Shown piece by piece: positions 23,196 to 35,789 of a DNA stretch of 64,000 nucleotides. This DNA comes from Tridacna crocea (lineage: Eukaryota > Mollusca > Bivalvia > Cardiida > Cardiidae), in assembly GCA_943736015.1 (NCBI GenBank), contig OX031072.1:9141501-9205500 (forward strand), read 5' to 3'. The notes below the pieces were generated by a model, which was not told the DNA's origin, did no database searches, and saw only the letters and a list, made by a program, of their open reading frames with translations. Every line of letters starts with the position of its first letter. Position 1 is the stretch's first letter. Position numbers and translations under genes: made by a program.

Positions 23196-23584
23196 GAAGT
23201 TTCCTTAGGAGCATTACCGTAATTAAAAATCCCTAACAGTCAAAACCACTGGAGACATGAAAAAAATTAAATGGTATAAAAGACAAACCTAACATCATCA
23301 TGTCATTGGACTAGAACAAATTCTTTTGATTTACAAACCTCAAACATGTAACAGCACAAAAGTGTGTGAAATACACACATTTTGGTACATCAATTTGTAT
23401 CATACAGGTAACAATTTTATATGATAAGTGCACATTTCAAAGATTCAACTGACCATTAATGTAATTTAATTTTTCAGCTAATGAAATATCTTGAACACTT
23501 CCACAAGTCACACACCTAAAGCTTGAGAAAATTCATAAAAGCTTAAAAAATGGGGACTGTTTTTTACATATTTTGTTCCATAAA
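23196..23584. other. Unannotated sequence
   Basis: No gene or repeat recognised. Confidence 0.4.
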
Positions 23585-23782
23585 ATCTTTACCATACAAC
23601 AAGTTCTACACATGTCCAACTTCAGATTATTTTCCTACGGCAAATGTGGCATCATCATTTTATTCCCATGAACGAGTAGAAAGCATTTTTGGAAAAGGAG
23701 AAAAATGCTGGTTACCACCATTTTCTCCTTTTTCCAACATTGTTTTCGAAAGGTTTTTTTTAGGATTGTGTGAGGAAGGAAT
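23585..23782 (+). mobile_element. MITE family A copy
   Basis: Palindrome preserved with TTCCAACA variants; termini degraded. ORFs on both strands here are artefacts of the palindrome. Confidence 0.75.
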
Positions 23783-24366
23783 AAATTATAGACCTTCTCA
23801 TATGTAAAGTCAATATAAACAAACACATGTGAAATGTTAAAATATGGTACAGAGCACTTGAGAGAGCAAGCACATGTAACTGCAACTGCATTAAACATAT
23901 AATTACTAGCCATGAACACAACGTTGCAATCACCATCAATTCTTTAAATGGGACAAACTTGACAGACTTCTGTGAAACTGCTTTAACCTGTCACTACTTT
24001 GTGTCCATGACTGTTGTCAGTTTTCCGGTATTTGCCTTAGTCTAAATAGAGTTCAAATGTTGAAATGTTCTCATTGCCATTTTAATGGTGAAGAGCGAGG
24101 TAAAATACTTGGATGTGTGATCCCAAAGTAAACACCTTATAAAAATCATGAAGTAATCGGAGATCTATAAAATATTTTACAGACAAGGACTGAATATTCA
24201 TTAAGTATCAAGTGAAAGAAGTTTCACTATAAACCTGCCTCTCTTTGTTTCATCTTGAACAAAAACAACAACCATTGTAAACAGGGATTCTAGTATAAGC
24301 TGTAAGATTTGACCTGGAAGGGCGGAGCTATGTTACATCATTTTGGATAGAGGTAAAATAGTTAAC
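23783..24366. other. Unannotated sequence
   Basis: No gene or repeat recognised. Confidence 0.4.
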
Positions 24367-26145
24367 AAGAGGGCCAAGATGGCCCTGGATCGCTCACCTG
24401 AATTTTTGAGATGACCATAGTCTATTTTTTTTTTTTTTTTGAGGTATTGAAACATTGGAACCAAATTTATAATTTTGCCAAGCAATTTTCAAAAGGTCAC
24501 CTGTAAAAGTCATTTCGAAATCTGACCATCAGTTTCAAAAAAAAGAATTTTTAAGAATTCTTCATTTCTGCATAAGAGCAAGTAGCCCCCATCCACAAGA
24601 ACCATGTTTCCATCCACAAGAGCCATGTTTCTTGATGGATCAAAATTTACAAACAAGTTTTGAAAAGGGTCACCCAAGGAAAATTTCGGAAAATTTCTTT
24701 TAAAATCTGACCAGGGGTTTCAGAGAAAGAGAATTTTCAAGAATTTCATCATGTCCGTATAGTGCAAGTAGCCCCCATTCACAAGAGCCATGTTTCTCGA
24801 CGGATCAAAATTATAAGTACATCTTTTGAAAAGGGTCACCTAAGGAACCTCTCTGTCAGATTATTTTAAAATCTGACCACGGGTTTCAGAGAAAAAATAT
24901 TTTCAAGAATTTCTTCATTTCCATATAGTGCAAGTAGCCCCCATTCACCAGAGCCATGTTTCTTGGCCAATCAAAATTTCGCAAACAATTTTAGAAAAGG
25001 ATCACCCAAGGAACATCTCTGTGAAATTATTTCAAAATCTGTCCAACCATTTCAAAGAAAAAGATTTTTCAAGAATTTCTTCATTTCTGTATAGTGCAAG
25101 TAGCCCCCATTCACCAGAGCCATTTTTCTTGACCAATCAAAATTTTGCGAACAATTTTTGAAAAAGGTCACCCAAGGAACAAGTCTGTGAAATTATTTCA
25201 AAATTTAACCAGCTGTTTCAGAGAAGAATTTTTAAGAATTTCTTCATTTCTGTATAGTGCAAGTAGCCCCCATTCACCAGAGCCATGTTTCTTGACTGAT
25301 CAAAATTTCGCGAACAATTTTTGAGGAGGGTCACCCAAGGAGCAACTCTGTGAAATTATTTCAAAATCTAACCAGCTGTTTCAGAGAAGAAGATTTTTTA
25401 AGAATTTCTTCACTTCTGTATAGTGCAAGAAGCCCCCGTTCACCAGAGCCATGTTTCTTGACGGATCAAAATTTCACCAACAATTTTTGAAAAGGGTCAC
25501 CCAAGGAGCAACTCTGTGAAATTATTTCAAAATCTGACCAGCGGTTTCAGAGAAGAGGATTTTTTAAGAATTCCTTCATTTCTGTATCGTGCAAGTAGCC
25601 CCCATTCACCAGAGCCACATTTTTTGACGGATCAAAATTTCACAAACAATTTTTGAAAAGGGTCACCCAAGGAACATATCTGTGAAATTATTTCAAAATT
25701 CGACCAACGGTTTCAGAGGAGAAGATTTTTAAAGAATTCCTTCATTTCTGTATCGTGCAAGTAGCCCCCATTCACCAGACCCACATTTTTTGACGGATCA
25801 AAATTTCACGAACACTTTTTGAAAAGGGTCACCCAAGGAACATATCTGTAAAATTATTTCAAAATCCGACCAGTGGTTTCAGAGGAGAAGATTTTTAAAG
25901 AATTTGCTAAAAAATTCCATTTGGTTGCCATGGCAACCAGAGTTTTTGATAGAATTAAATTCTGTGAACACTTTTTTAAGAGGACCTCCCAAGGAACATT
26001 CCTGCCAAGTTTGGTCCAAATCCGTCCAGTGGTTTAGGAGGAGTTGATATTTAAAGAATTGTTGACGACGGACGACGGACGACACACGACGGACACCCAG
26101 TGATCCTAAAAGCTCCCCTTGAGCACGTTGTGCTCAGGTGAGCTA
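24367..26145 (+). mobile_element. Helitron-like (pearl/HINE-type) element 2, complete
   Basis: The 5' end carries a perfect hairpin GGGCCA-AGA-TGGCCC followed by GATCGCTCACCTGA. About nine ~164-bp tandem units follow. A GTTGCCATGGCAACCAGAG box and a CGACGGACGACGG microsatellite (about 26063-26095) lead to the 3' end: hairpin GAGCAC-GTT-GTGCTC, then AGGTGAG and terminal CTAA at 26142-26145. GCTCACCTGA at the 5' side and TCAGGTGAGC at the 3' side form short subterminal inverted repeats. Together these are the hallmarks of Helentron/HINE elements, including bivalve 'pearl' elements. No Rep/helicase gene is present, so it is non-autonomous. Small ORFs such as 24928-25161 repeat with the unit and are not genes. 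Confidence 0.85.
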
Positions 26146-27019
26146 AAAATCACTGCAAGTAGCCATATTCCATAAAGAAATGGATCAATAAAGTACTGCA
26201 TGAATTGTGTTTACATAGATTTACAACAAAAAATTCCAAACTACAGCTTGTAGGTTAAGGCCACTTACATGAAAAATATACTGGTGGACTTAAAAAAGGT
26301 TAGCTGCCAGGTTAATTCTTACAGCCTTTTTGTTTTTTGCAGATATATTGCATTCACAAATACATAAGTCAAACTTTATTCATTATATAGCTCAATCCAC
26401 AATGTACAATACGTCACTGTGTCATTGCACTGTATTAATGTATTCCACCGTATTAATGATTATGTGCTGATTTATGTCCTTTGAAATCATGAGAAGCATC
26501 CCTATATTTCTAAATACTATTGATATTATATGTGTTAATCATATTGATATCATTTATTATCCAATGGCCGACTCGCCCAGGAAAAACCAGAGATAAAAGC
26601 TACAAGTAGAAAAAACTCTGGAAACCTGTGCCCATTTGTCAATGTCTAATGCCATGGAATGTTGGGCCTCATTCAATGAAATGGATTTGCAGCTTCCAAA
26701 ACAAATTTCAAGAAAATATATGTTGCACAAAGAGACACCCATGTAAATCAGAGGGTATCTTTTGGAAAAAAGCTTGTCTGTTTTAATAGGCATTTTTGCT
26801 AAGAAATAGAGATGGTGCTCATAGTTGCAGTGTTATATCAGTGTACCTCCACTTATATTTTACAAAAGCAAAAAATGTCTGTATGTGTCGCTCTGTCAAA
26901 GCTGATAGAATCTTGTAACAACTACATAGACTTTCTTCTGCTACTGTGATTGGGGAGTCTGAATACTGGAGAAAATGGCTGAAGGAAAGAAAAATTATAT
27001 AAATTTGAGATCCTGAAGG
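26146..27019. other. Unannotated sequence
   Basis: No gene supported; ORFs at 26557-26793 and 26819-27076 on the minus strand have no recognisable features. Confidence 0.4.
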
Positions 27020-27315
27020 CCTAACTTCACAACAAAAAAATGTAGACCTGTCAAACTTGTAAGTTTTTGCAGACAATTTAGTTGTGGCTCAAATGATGGA
27101 ATTTGATCTGGAATGGGTTGAAAACATTGTGGGAAAAGCAGAAAATGCTGGTAACTAGCATTTTCTCCAGTTTCCACAATGTTTTCAATACCTTTATTCA
27201 TTGAGGTCATTGGTTTGAATACATCGTGGGAAAAAGAGTTTCTCCTTTTCCTAAAATGTTTTCAAAAGGCTTCTTTCTCAGGGATGTTAAAAGTTGGGAT
27301 TGTGTGGTAAATACA
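27020..27315 (+). mobile_element. MITE family A with duplicated palindrome
   Basis: A normal palindrome at about 27117-27186 is followed, without a terminus, by a second shortened hairpin (about 27215-27265) and the standard right end. This is probably a composite from recombination between two copies. Confidence 0.75.
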
Positions 27316-27800
27316 GGGTGTCCGGAATGTAAGGTAACACTTTCATACTTTTATATTTTGGCTTAAAATACAAGATTACGAGATGAAAAATATATATACA
27401 TGTAAATAAAACGTGTAAGATTTTTTGTGTGATAATTTAATTGAATTTTCATAACACTTTGCGCTTTTATACAGATTTCACTTCAAAAGTCCTTTTTCGG
27501 TCATTGACGTCATTTTAGTAATTAATGACGTTTTCAATGTGACGGCCTTTTACACTCTTTCCTAGCCAAACAAGCACAATGAAATTTTCATACACTTTGA
27601 AATGCATTCAAACATCAATCACACTGATTTCACTACGATTTTTTTTAACGACATGTCTGGGTTGTTTAGGTTGGGATCATAGACCTTTGATTTCAACACA
27701 CTGCAAAGCAGGAAGTCGTGCAGGTTAAGGTTGAGTTTTGGACTCTGTGCAGGTCACGATGTTCAACCATGTCTTACCAGGTCTGAACTGACTGTTCATC
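27313..27800 (-). pseudogene. IS630/Tc1/mariner-superfamily transposase 3' relic
   Basis: On the minus strand, an LKSKVYDPNLNNPDMSLKKI stretch (about 27700-27640) matches the region after the last catalytic aspartate in mariner-like transposases (typically FFLWGYLKSKVY..). A stop and a frameshift follow, then GRHIENVIN (about 27550-27520), the usual C-terminal phrase. The likely terminus ACAGGGTGTCCGGAATGTAA lies at 27313-27332, next to the MITE end. Catalytic residues and the 5' end are gone. Unrelated to the mariner at 1.7 kb. Confidence 0.6.
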
Positions 27801-27834
27801 ACAGATTGGCGGCTATGCACGGATGACCACTAAC

Positions 27835-28134
27835 TCAGATTCAACTGTATATTTCGTGATTGACTGTACGGTATTTAATGCCGTTTTCAACATTGTTTCA
27901 GGTATATCACAGTGGTTTGGCACCTATTCATGCTTTCCTGGAATTTCTTTTTACCAGGACTCCACACAAAAATTCCTTCTAAGCTATTGGCTGCTTTCCC
28001 ACATAACCATCATCGAGACAATGGTTATCCTTGGGAGAGAAATAAATCTTGCAGCAATGATCATCCTCAATTGACCAAGCCAGGTATTGAACCTACGACC
28101 CCATGTTCTCAACTTACTGAGCTACTGGGGCTCA
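27835..28134 (-). repeat. tRNA-headed SINE
   Basis: On the minus strand, an A-box-like TAGCTCAGTAAG (28124-28113) and B-box GGTTCAATACC (28093-28083) form the head. The body contains the TGGCTGCTTTCCCACATAAC and TGCTTTCCTGGAATTTCTTT blocks (plus-strand spelling) that recur at 31.5, 41.5 and 48.5 kb. Confidence 0.65.
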
Positions 28135-28142
28135 GCTTATGA

Positions 28143-28245
28143 GGAAAGAAAACATTGTCTGAAAAAGTAAAAATGGTGGTTAACAGCATTTTCTCCTCTT
28201 CCCACGATGTTTTGAAAGACTTCCTTATGGTTGGAATTGGTTAAA
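28143..28245 (+). mobile_element. MITE family A, central and right fragment
   Basis: Abuts the SINE head. Confidence 0.65.
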
Positions 28246-28464
28246 CCCTGAAAATGTGAACAAATAATATTGAGACATAATGACAATGTTTTACCATATT
28301 GTGGCAACCTTCTGGTCGACAGGGAAATCTTTGGTATGTGTCTGTCTTTTAAAGCTGCGGTGGAGGAGAGACTCTGGAAAAAGAAAATGGAATAAACCGT
28401 GAGACTTTTTAGCCTTCAGTTACACCCCTTTTCCAAGAGCATAGCTCATGTTTGTATCACACCA

Positions 28465-28809
28465 TTAACTCTTTACCAGACGGTAAAATCTTACGACTTT
28501 TCCAAATTGAAAGCATTAGTAGGCATCAAAATTGAAGTGACTCAAAAAAAATTTGCAGCAAAAAGAATTTGGCAGCAAAAAGAATTTAACGTATGCCTAA
28601 GCCATCCAAACGGGGATAACCACACTTTCCAAGAAGACAAGGCGAGAAGTGATAAAAAAAAAATTTGGAATTTATTTTGTGAATGGTTGAAAACATTTAG
28701 GGAAAAGAAGAAAATGCTGGTTACCAACCTATTTCTCCCTTTCTCCAAAGTTTTCTAAGGGCTTCTTTCACAGAGTCGTGAATACCAGGGAATGTTTGGT
28801 AAAAAGTAA
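28465..28809 (+). mobile_element. MITE family A copy with internal insertion
   Basis: TTAA at 28465-28468. About 110 extra bases lie between the left flank and the palindrome, starting with a direct repeat of GCAGCAAAAAGAATTTGGCA-type sequence (about 28555-28590). Confidence 0.8.
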
Positions 28810-29033
28810 ACTCTTTACCAAACGACAATATCTTTAGACTGGACCAAATTCAAAACATTTGCAGACAACAAATTTAATGTTGCTAAAATGTTGATTTTTC
28901 TGTCTGGTAGGACTGAAAACATGAGAAAAGGAGAAAATGCCATTTTCTAGCATTTTCTCTTTTTCCTACAGTGTTTTCAGAGCCTTTCTTCTATAGGGTT
29001 GTTAAAAGTTGGGATTGTGTGGCAATGGGTTAA
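28806..29033 (+). mobile_element. MITE family A copy
   Basis: Head-to-tail with the previous copy, sharing a mutated target (GTAA); right TTAA at 29030-29033. Confidence 0.85.
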
Positions 29034-29302
29034 AAACTTAACAGGCGCAAGTGGCTTGGCACAGAGCATTAAGGAGATGCATTGAATTTAATATTTCTAG
29101 AAACATGGCACAAATAAATATGGCAAGATTTTAAGAGAGAAAAAAACAAACAAATTATCGTCAGTATAGAAATTGCTTACTTTACGATAGCCTCTTCCTA
29201 ATAGGAAAGACTCTGCCTACACTTTGAATTCCTTATAGGGAAGCCTGAAGTAAAGAATAAGAATGTAAACACAAATGTTGAGTACTGAAAAAGACAGATG
29301 GC

Positions 29303-29531
29303 TTAACCCTTTACCACACAATCAAGACTTTTAATGCCCCTGAAAAAGAAGCCATGTGAAAACATTGTGGGAAAAGGAGAAAATGTTGGCAACCTGCACT
29401 TTCTCCTTTTCCCACATTATTTTCTAATCCTCTGAATCAAAATTTCAATTCTTGAGTCACCTTTATTTTGTCATCTGCCAATACTTTGAGTTTGGAGAAG
29501 TCTAAAATCTTGTCGTTTGGTAAAGAGTTAA
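29303..29531 (-). mobile_element. MITE family A copy, complete
   Basis: 229 bp with TTAA at 29303-29306 and 29528-29531. Confidence 0.9.
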
Positions 29532-29661
29532 TAGGTCCTGGAAACTGAAAATTTTAACTTTTCTATAGAGAAGTTTTCATGCATTACCAAACAACAACAT
29601 TCTTGACCCTTGACAAAATGAAATCAAAAAGTTATAGTTTGTATTGGAGTTTGACAGCTCT

Positions 29662-29888
29662 TTAACCCTTAACCCCATAAGGCATTTCTATGGTATCTTT
29701 AATTGACCCTAAATAGCAGTAAGGTTGAAGCTGTTCATGTGAATATGACACCTTTTAATAGCATAGAAAACCTTGTGGAAAAAAGGTGAAATTGCTTGTC
29801 ATGAGCAATATCACCTTTTTCCACAATGTTTTCTAAATGCTCCTACAAACAATTCAAAGAAATGAGTATTTATGGAGTAAAGGGTTAA
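29662..29888 (+). mobile_element. MITE family B copy, complete
   Basis: TTAA at 29662-29665 and 29885-29888. The core is GGTGAAATTGC..GAGCAATATCACC. It lies 8-10 bp from the start of a Helitron-like element. Confidence 0.85.
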
Positions 29889-29896
29889 AAACTTGA

Positions 29897-31328
29897 AACA
29901 AGAGGGCCAAGATGGCCCTGGATCGCTCATCTGAATTCTTGAGAGGACCATAGTCTTTTTTTTTTTAATGTATTGAAACACTGGAAACAAAATCATTATT
30001 TTGCCAAGCAATTTTTAAAAGGTCATCAGTAAAAGTCCTTTCAAAATCTGACCAGCAGTTTCAGAAAAGAAGAATTTTTAGGAGTTTCTGAATTTCCATA
30101 CAGTGCAATTAGCCCCCATTCACCAGAGCCATGTTTCTTGACCTATCAAAATTTCGCGAACAAATTTTAAATAGGGTCATTCAAGGAATATTTCCATGAA
30201 GTAATTTTCAAATCTGACCATCTGTTTCAGAGAAGAAGAATTTTCAAGAAATTTTTCATTTCCATATAGTGCAAGTAACCCCCATTCACCAGAGCAATGT
30301 TTCTCGACGAATCAAACTTTCACGAACACTTTTTGAAAAGGGTCACCCAAGGAATATCTCTGTGAAAAATTTCCAAAATCTGACCAGCTGTTTCAGAGAA
30401 GAAGAATTTTTAAGAATTTCTTCATTGCCATATATTAGTGCAAGTAGTCCCCATTCACCAGAGCCATATTTCTTGACGAATCAAAATTTCACGAACACTT
30501 TTTGAAAAGGGTCACCCAAGGAATATCTCTGTGAATTATTTCAAAATCTGACCAGCGGTTTCAGAGAAGAATAATTTTTAAGAATTTCTTCATTTCCCTA
30601 TAGCGCAAGTAGTCCCCATTCACCAGAGCCATGTTTCTTGACGGATCAAAATTTCATGAACAAGTTTTGAAAAGGGTCATCCAAAAAACATCTCAGTGAA
30701 ATTATTTCAAAATCTGACCAGCGGTTTCAGAGAAGAGGAATTTTTAAGAATTTCTTCATTTCTGTATAGTGCTAGAAGCCCCCATTCACCTGAGCCATGT
30801 TTCTTGATGGATCAAAATTTCGCGAACAATTTTTGAAAAGGGTCACCCAAGGAACATCTCTGTGAAATCATTTTAAAATCTGGCCTGCAGTTTCAGAGAA
30901 GAAGAATTTTTAAGAATTCCTTCATTTCTGTATAGTGCAAGAAGCCCTCATTTACCAGAGCCATGTTTCTAGACGGATCAAAATTTCGCGCACAATATTT
31001 AAAAAGGGTCACCCAACGAACATCTCTGTGAAATTATTTTAAAATCTGGCCAGTGGTTTCAGAGAAGATTTTTAAAGAATTACCTAAAAATTCCATTTCG
31101 TTGCCATGGCAACCAGAGTTTTTGACAGAATCAAATTCTGTGAACAATTTTTAAAGAGGACCTCCAAAGAAACATTCCAGCCAAGTTTGGTCCAAATTAG
31201 CCCTGTGGTTTAGGAGAAGTTGATGTTTAAAGAATTGTTGACGACATACGACGGACCAAGCACGACAAACGACGGACACTGGGTGATCCTAAAAGCTCCC
31301 CTTGAGCATGTTGGTTCAGGTGAGCTAA
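29897..31328 (+). mobile_element. Helitron-like (pearl/HINE-type) element 3
   Basis: Same 5' hairpin and terminus as element 2, with about seven core units. The 3' hairpin is degraded (GAGCATGTTGGTTC) but TCAGGTGAGCTAA is intact and ends at 31328. The microsatellite before the end reads CGACATACGACGGACCAAGC, shorter than in element 2. Confidence 0.85.
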
Positions 31329-31424
31329 AAACAGAAACCATGGCTTCAATATTGAATTTGGCTTACCAGTGTTTTCCTCTTTTTTTTATACAGTATCTTC
31401 AAAAGTCTTTTTTCAAATGATTGT

Positions 31425-31645
31425 ACGGTATTCAACGCCATTTTAAAAATTATTTCAGTTGCATCGCAGGAGGCAATTCATCTATCTTTGCTTTCCTGCA
31501 GGTTTTTTTGACCGGCAACTGCACAATTTTTTTCCCAACCCAATGGCTGCTTTCCAACATAATCGTCAAAACAATGATCAGCAGTGGGAGTAATGAGTCC
31601 TGTTGCACAAATTTCATCAATCCTTCCACAGAAATTGGCCAAGCT
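31425..31645 (-). repeat. SINE body copy
   Basis: Shares TGTACGGTATTCAACGCCAT, CTTTGCTTTCCTGCAGGTTT and ATGGCTGCTTTCCAACATAA with the SINE at 27.8 kb. The tRNA head is replaced by a MITE fragment. Confidence 0.6.
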
Positions 31646-31659
31646 GGGAATTTAGCCAG

Positions 31660-31745
31660 TAACATTTTCTCATTTTCCCACAATGTTTTCTATAGGCTTT
31701 GTTTTCAGGTTATCAAAAGTAGGAATTGTTTGGTAATGGGTTAAT
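31660..31745 (+). mobile_element. MITE family A, right half
   Basis: Right palindrome arm and terminus GGAATTGTTTGGTAATGGGTTAA.. only. Confidence 0.75.
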
Positions 31746-33667
31746 AATTTACCCTTTACAACACAATCCCTAAGCTTATCCAACAACCCAGAGAATACTT
31801 ACATGACGAGTCAATGTTCTGCATAACAAAGGACCAATTTATGCCATGATTCAAGCACTTGTTATACAAAATGGACTTTACGGATCTATAATTGTGTGAT
31901 GAGTTGCTATACATGTAATTATGTGGTAAGTTGTTTGGTATTGGGCACGACACTGGCATTAAAAATCCTTTTGCCAGAGCATGGTTCAGTTGTCTTTATG
32001 AAATGAGCGCATAGGCTAGATCGCAAAAATACAGAATGTCCAGTCTGATCTTGGATGCCGATTGTCAGATATATAGAGATATTTCATATTTCTTAGCTTA
32101 TTACTAGTAATGCCTGTAAATAATAAGTATGATAATCGATTCTCACCTGTGATGTTTCCCAGCTGCATAATGATTCATTCCCACAGGACAACCACGGTGG
32201 GGCACGCTAAACCATTCCACTATATTGACTATGCTAAAAAGCAATCTTAGGCAACCAAGCAAATGATCACCTTTATTATGCATTTATGTTCACAAGTTTT
32301 AATAGCTTTTCTGTGTCTGCTCTATGTTCTCAATATGTAAATGCTCATAAATTATGCACACTAACACAAGTACATGTATGTAAGATTAGTCCATACAAAA
32401 ATAGTACTGGTAACTAGTTCAATCCCTTGTTTAATGAAATATTGTGAGCAAAATAGTTTACAGAGTGGCCAGTTGAATGAACAATTATTGATTCAATACA
32501 GACTAGTCATATCAACCCATGTCTGAGAGACAAGAAAAAGCCTTCAATTTGACTATGGCTTCAAGGCTTCAAGTGTGTGTGTTACAAATCATGGGCAAAA
32601 GTCAGTAATCATAAGCCTACAAGCCCCTTAGTACTGGCAAAGTAAAAATGTCATATCTAGCAATATTTTTGTGGGGCTGCAACTACATGATTTAAGAACT
32701 GAATGGTTCAATCCATGGCCTGGTCATACTTGTAACTGAGAGACTGTGGGGAAGGTCTTCAACTTTGACATTATAGTTCATATTACATGTGTGGGTGACA
32801 GTTACTAACAGTCTTAAGTACTGGTAAATCTTCCATCTTTGCATTGAATTAAGGGCTTGACTTCCAAAAGTTTTAGACTTTTCTAGTCATCATATAACTG
32901 GCTCTATTAGCTGGATATGAAGTTCTAGATTTTTACCTCGTATTTTGTGGTATTTTTTCAAGGATTTTAGAAGCAGAGTATTATTTTACCCTTACCGTAG
33001 ACAGGTATCTACTCATTGATTCTGCAAGACAGAAAAAAAAAAACAAGAACAAGTTACCGTAATAATGCCTGAAATTGACGCAACGAGTGATGTTTATGAC
33101 TAAGTAAGCTTATTTCTAAACATAGCAGTAGATTCCATACACTAATCTGTAATCCAAAGAGGTTCTAAAATAGTTTTTTTGGCATGTGTGAAATATCCTG
33201 ACCCTAACAGGGTCTCTACGGGAAAAAAATTGTCCACTCTGTGAACGTAATCTGTCAATTTGTCTAAATTCCAATGGAATCTACTGTTCTCTTAATCCTA
33301 GCACCTTAAATCCAGTCTTTTGCTAACCAAATAACCTTAACAGGATGGCAACAAATAATGGTATGTCTTTAGCTTGTTAAACAAAGGTTTATATGTAACT
33401 GGTCTATCACAAAGCACAAAGGTGATACTCTTAATATCAGCCAAAAATGACATAAAAGTCCCCACTGTATAACTGCTGATCAAAGTTATTGAAACCCAAC
33501 CGAAAGAGTCACATAGACATTATATATATTCATTTTTAGAACCTACACAATAGGCACCCAACTTTTATGAAGTATGGGTCAGATTGCTGTGTTCTGTCTC
33601 ATTCAGTTATGTATTTAATTTTCGTATACTTTTAAGGTTCTTGTTGCCATCCGTAAAATTCCTAAAT
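31746..33667. other. Mostly unique AT-rich sequence
   Basis: No gene recognised. A GTCTGATCTTGGAT fragment of the short palindromic repeat lies near 32043. Confidence 0.4.
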
Positions 33668-33875
33668 ACCTTTACCAGACAACAAAATTTCAGACAGGTC
33701 CAAATTTAAAGCATTTAAAGATGACAAACTGAAAGTGGCCAAATGTTATTTTGGTAGAAACTGTTGTGGGGAAAGGAGAAAATACTGGATATCACCATTT
33801 TCTCACTTTTCCACAGTGTTTCTAGAGGCTCATTTTCAGACTTGTTAAAAATCAGCATTATGTGGTAAAGAGTGA
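33668..33875 (+). mobile_element. MITE family A copy
   Basis: Palindrome centre altered to TGGATATCACCA. The right end is GTGGTAAAGAG without TTAA. Confidence 0.75.
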
Positions 33876-34930
33876 AAAAAAGAGCTATGTTTTTAACTCT
33901 TAATTATAACTTAATTATCCTATTCTATGAGGTATGACCGTAAAGTTCATAGACAGTGGCAATATAGCAAGTATGTAATGTACTTTTGCGTATTTAATTG
34001 TCTCTATTACTTTTAGGTATATCTTTGACATTCTATGTAAAAATTACACAGATATTGCACCAACGATATGTGCTATACAAATTATACTTTGAACAATGCG
34101 AGTGGCATCCGGGGCAAACACAAAAACACAATGAAATTGATTTTTCAAAATGGTTTCTGCAGTCTGTAACCTGATGAAAAACAAACTGGTCCTTTTCAAA
34201 TTTTATCCTGTGATGATGATGTTCAAATCATTTCTACAAAATACAGACAATAGCGAAGCCATTCAAATTTTGCGTACACAAGTTCTGAAGCATTGCAAAG
34301 ATGTTTTTGTCAAAAATGGCGGAAATGAATGTTGAAGATTATAAAATTTAGTACCAGTTGAGGGAAATAACTGTAAATACCATGAAAATGCTGTTTGAAG
34401 CTACAAGGCATAGGAGATTTTTGGACAGGCAAATTTAACCCGTGACAACGTCGTAAGATATGGACGATCAAGAATCATTATCATGCCATGGATGTTTCGG
34501 TGAATACAACCACTGAACAGGATTAAAGTGTCAGAGTTCGGGAAGTGGCGTACCGAAATACATTGTAGCGAAAAGTAGATATTTCTAGAAGTTTTGCATC
34601 ATGTTTGATTATCTCGCATATACAAAGTGATTCCATGGTAAGCAACTGACAGCTTATCAATATAATGTTTGCAAACAATGTCGTGACATCATGATGACGT
34701 TAACACCTGTCCCGGGTTCTTATAAATATATGCAGGCTAGGACCAATGAACGAAAAACAATTACTAGTATCATATTTTTTTTTTCAAATGTCAGTTGAGA
34801 AGAGTTTGCTCTTTACAATTATATAAGTTTCCTGCATATAACTTGCACTTTTCTTACTTTCCAGCATATTCCACAAACTTTACAGACTTTCCTCTTAACT
34901 AACAGCAAGAAATGACTCCCCTAATCTCTC
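33876..34930. other. Unannotated sequence with one TATA-like site
   Basis: TTATAAATATATGC at about 34720 resembles a core promoter, with TGATGACGT about 25 bp upstream. No ORF follows. Confidence 0.25.
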
Positions 34931-34975
34931 TCCTTCCTTCCTCCTCCTAGCCAGCTCTAGTGACCACTGTCTCAA

Positions 34976-35610
34976 CCTTTACACCTATCTCCACCTCCTC
35001 TTCATCATCACTTTCTCATTAAATTATGGATCTAATTTTCTCATACTTGTAAGATTCTTTTTGTCATCCACACAACCCTTAACCATACAACAAAATTTCT
35101 GACAGGTCTAAAATGGAAGAACTTGCAGATAACAACTGAAGATGGACCAAATAAAATTTGTTAGGATAGACATCATAGCAAAAGGAGAAAATGCTGGAAA
35201 CTAGCAACTCCTCCTTTTCCAGTGTTTCTAGAACCTTTCTTGGTCAGATTTGTTTGAAGTCAAGATTTTATAGTAAAGAAATACAGCCAAGCTCTTATCT
35301 CTAAATAATAATTTATAGTATTCTAATAGTAAGCAATCACTCCCTCAATCTCTCTCCTAAGTAAGCTAGCATGTTTATATGTATAACCAGTACTCAAATC
35401 TGTAAATCTACCTCCTTTTCCGTCCTCCTCCTCCCCCTACTCCTCAACCTCTTATACACCTTTACACCTATCTCCACCTCCTCTTCAACATCACTTTCTC
35501 ATTTAATTATGGATCTAATTATCTCATACTTGTAGATTCTTGTTACCATCCACACAACCCTTAACCATAAAACAAAATTTCAGAGAGGTCCAAACTGAAA
35601 GAAGTGAGTA
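34976..35610 (+). repeat. Direct duplication spanning a MITE start
   Basis: About 34976-35115 and 35455-35610 are direct copies (TTTACACCTATCTCCACCTC, GGATCTAATT.TCTCATACTT, CACACAACCCTTAACCATA). Each ends in the left terminus of a family A MITE; the second copy breaks off after ~45 bp of it. A second pair (about 35332-35400 and 35616-35685) repeats CAATCTCTCTCCTAAGTAAG. Confidence 0.8.
35072..35280 (+). mobile_element. MITE family A copy
   Basis: Shortened right palindrome arm; its left end is also present in the duplication at 35560. Confidence 0.75.
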
Positions 35611-35689
35611 ACAGAAAGCAATGACACCATCAATCTCTCTCCTAAGTAAGCATGTTTATATTTATAACCAGTGCTCATATCTACAAGAA

Positions 35690-35757
35690 CTCCTCTTTCT
35701 CCTCTTTCTCCTCTATTTCCTTCTTCCTCCTCCTCCTCCCTCCTCCTCCTCTCTACA
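35690..35757. repeat. Pyrimidine-rich (TCC/TTC)n tract
   Basis: Almost pure C/T on the plus strand; could form triplex DNA. Confidence 0.85.
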
Positions 35758-35789
35758 TTTTGGAGTCACTACCTCCTCCAACTCTCTAC

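Noticed and set aside
24928-25161. Conserved small gene family (similar ORFs at 30269 and 61851)
   Set aside because: These ORFs recur because they fall on the same phase of the Helitron-like tandem core.
34715-34745. TATA promoter
   Set aside because: TATA-like and CRE-like sequences are present but no ORF, exon or transcript evidence follows, and such motifs are frequent in AT-rich DNA.
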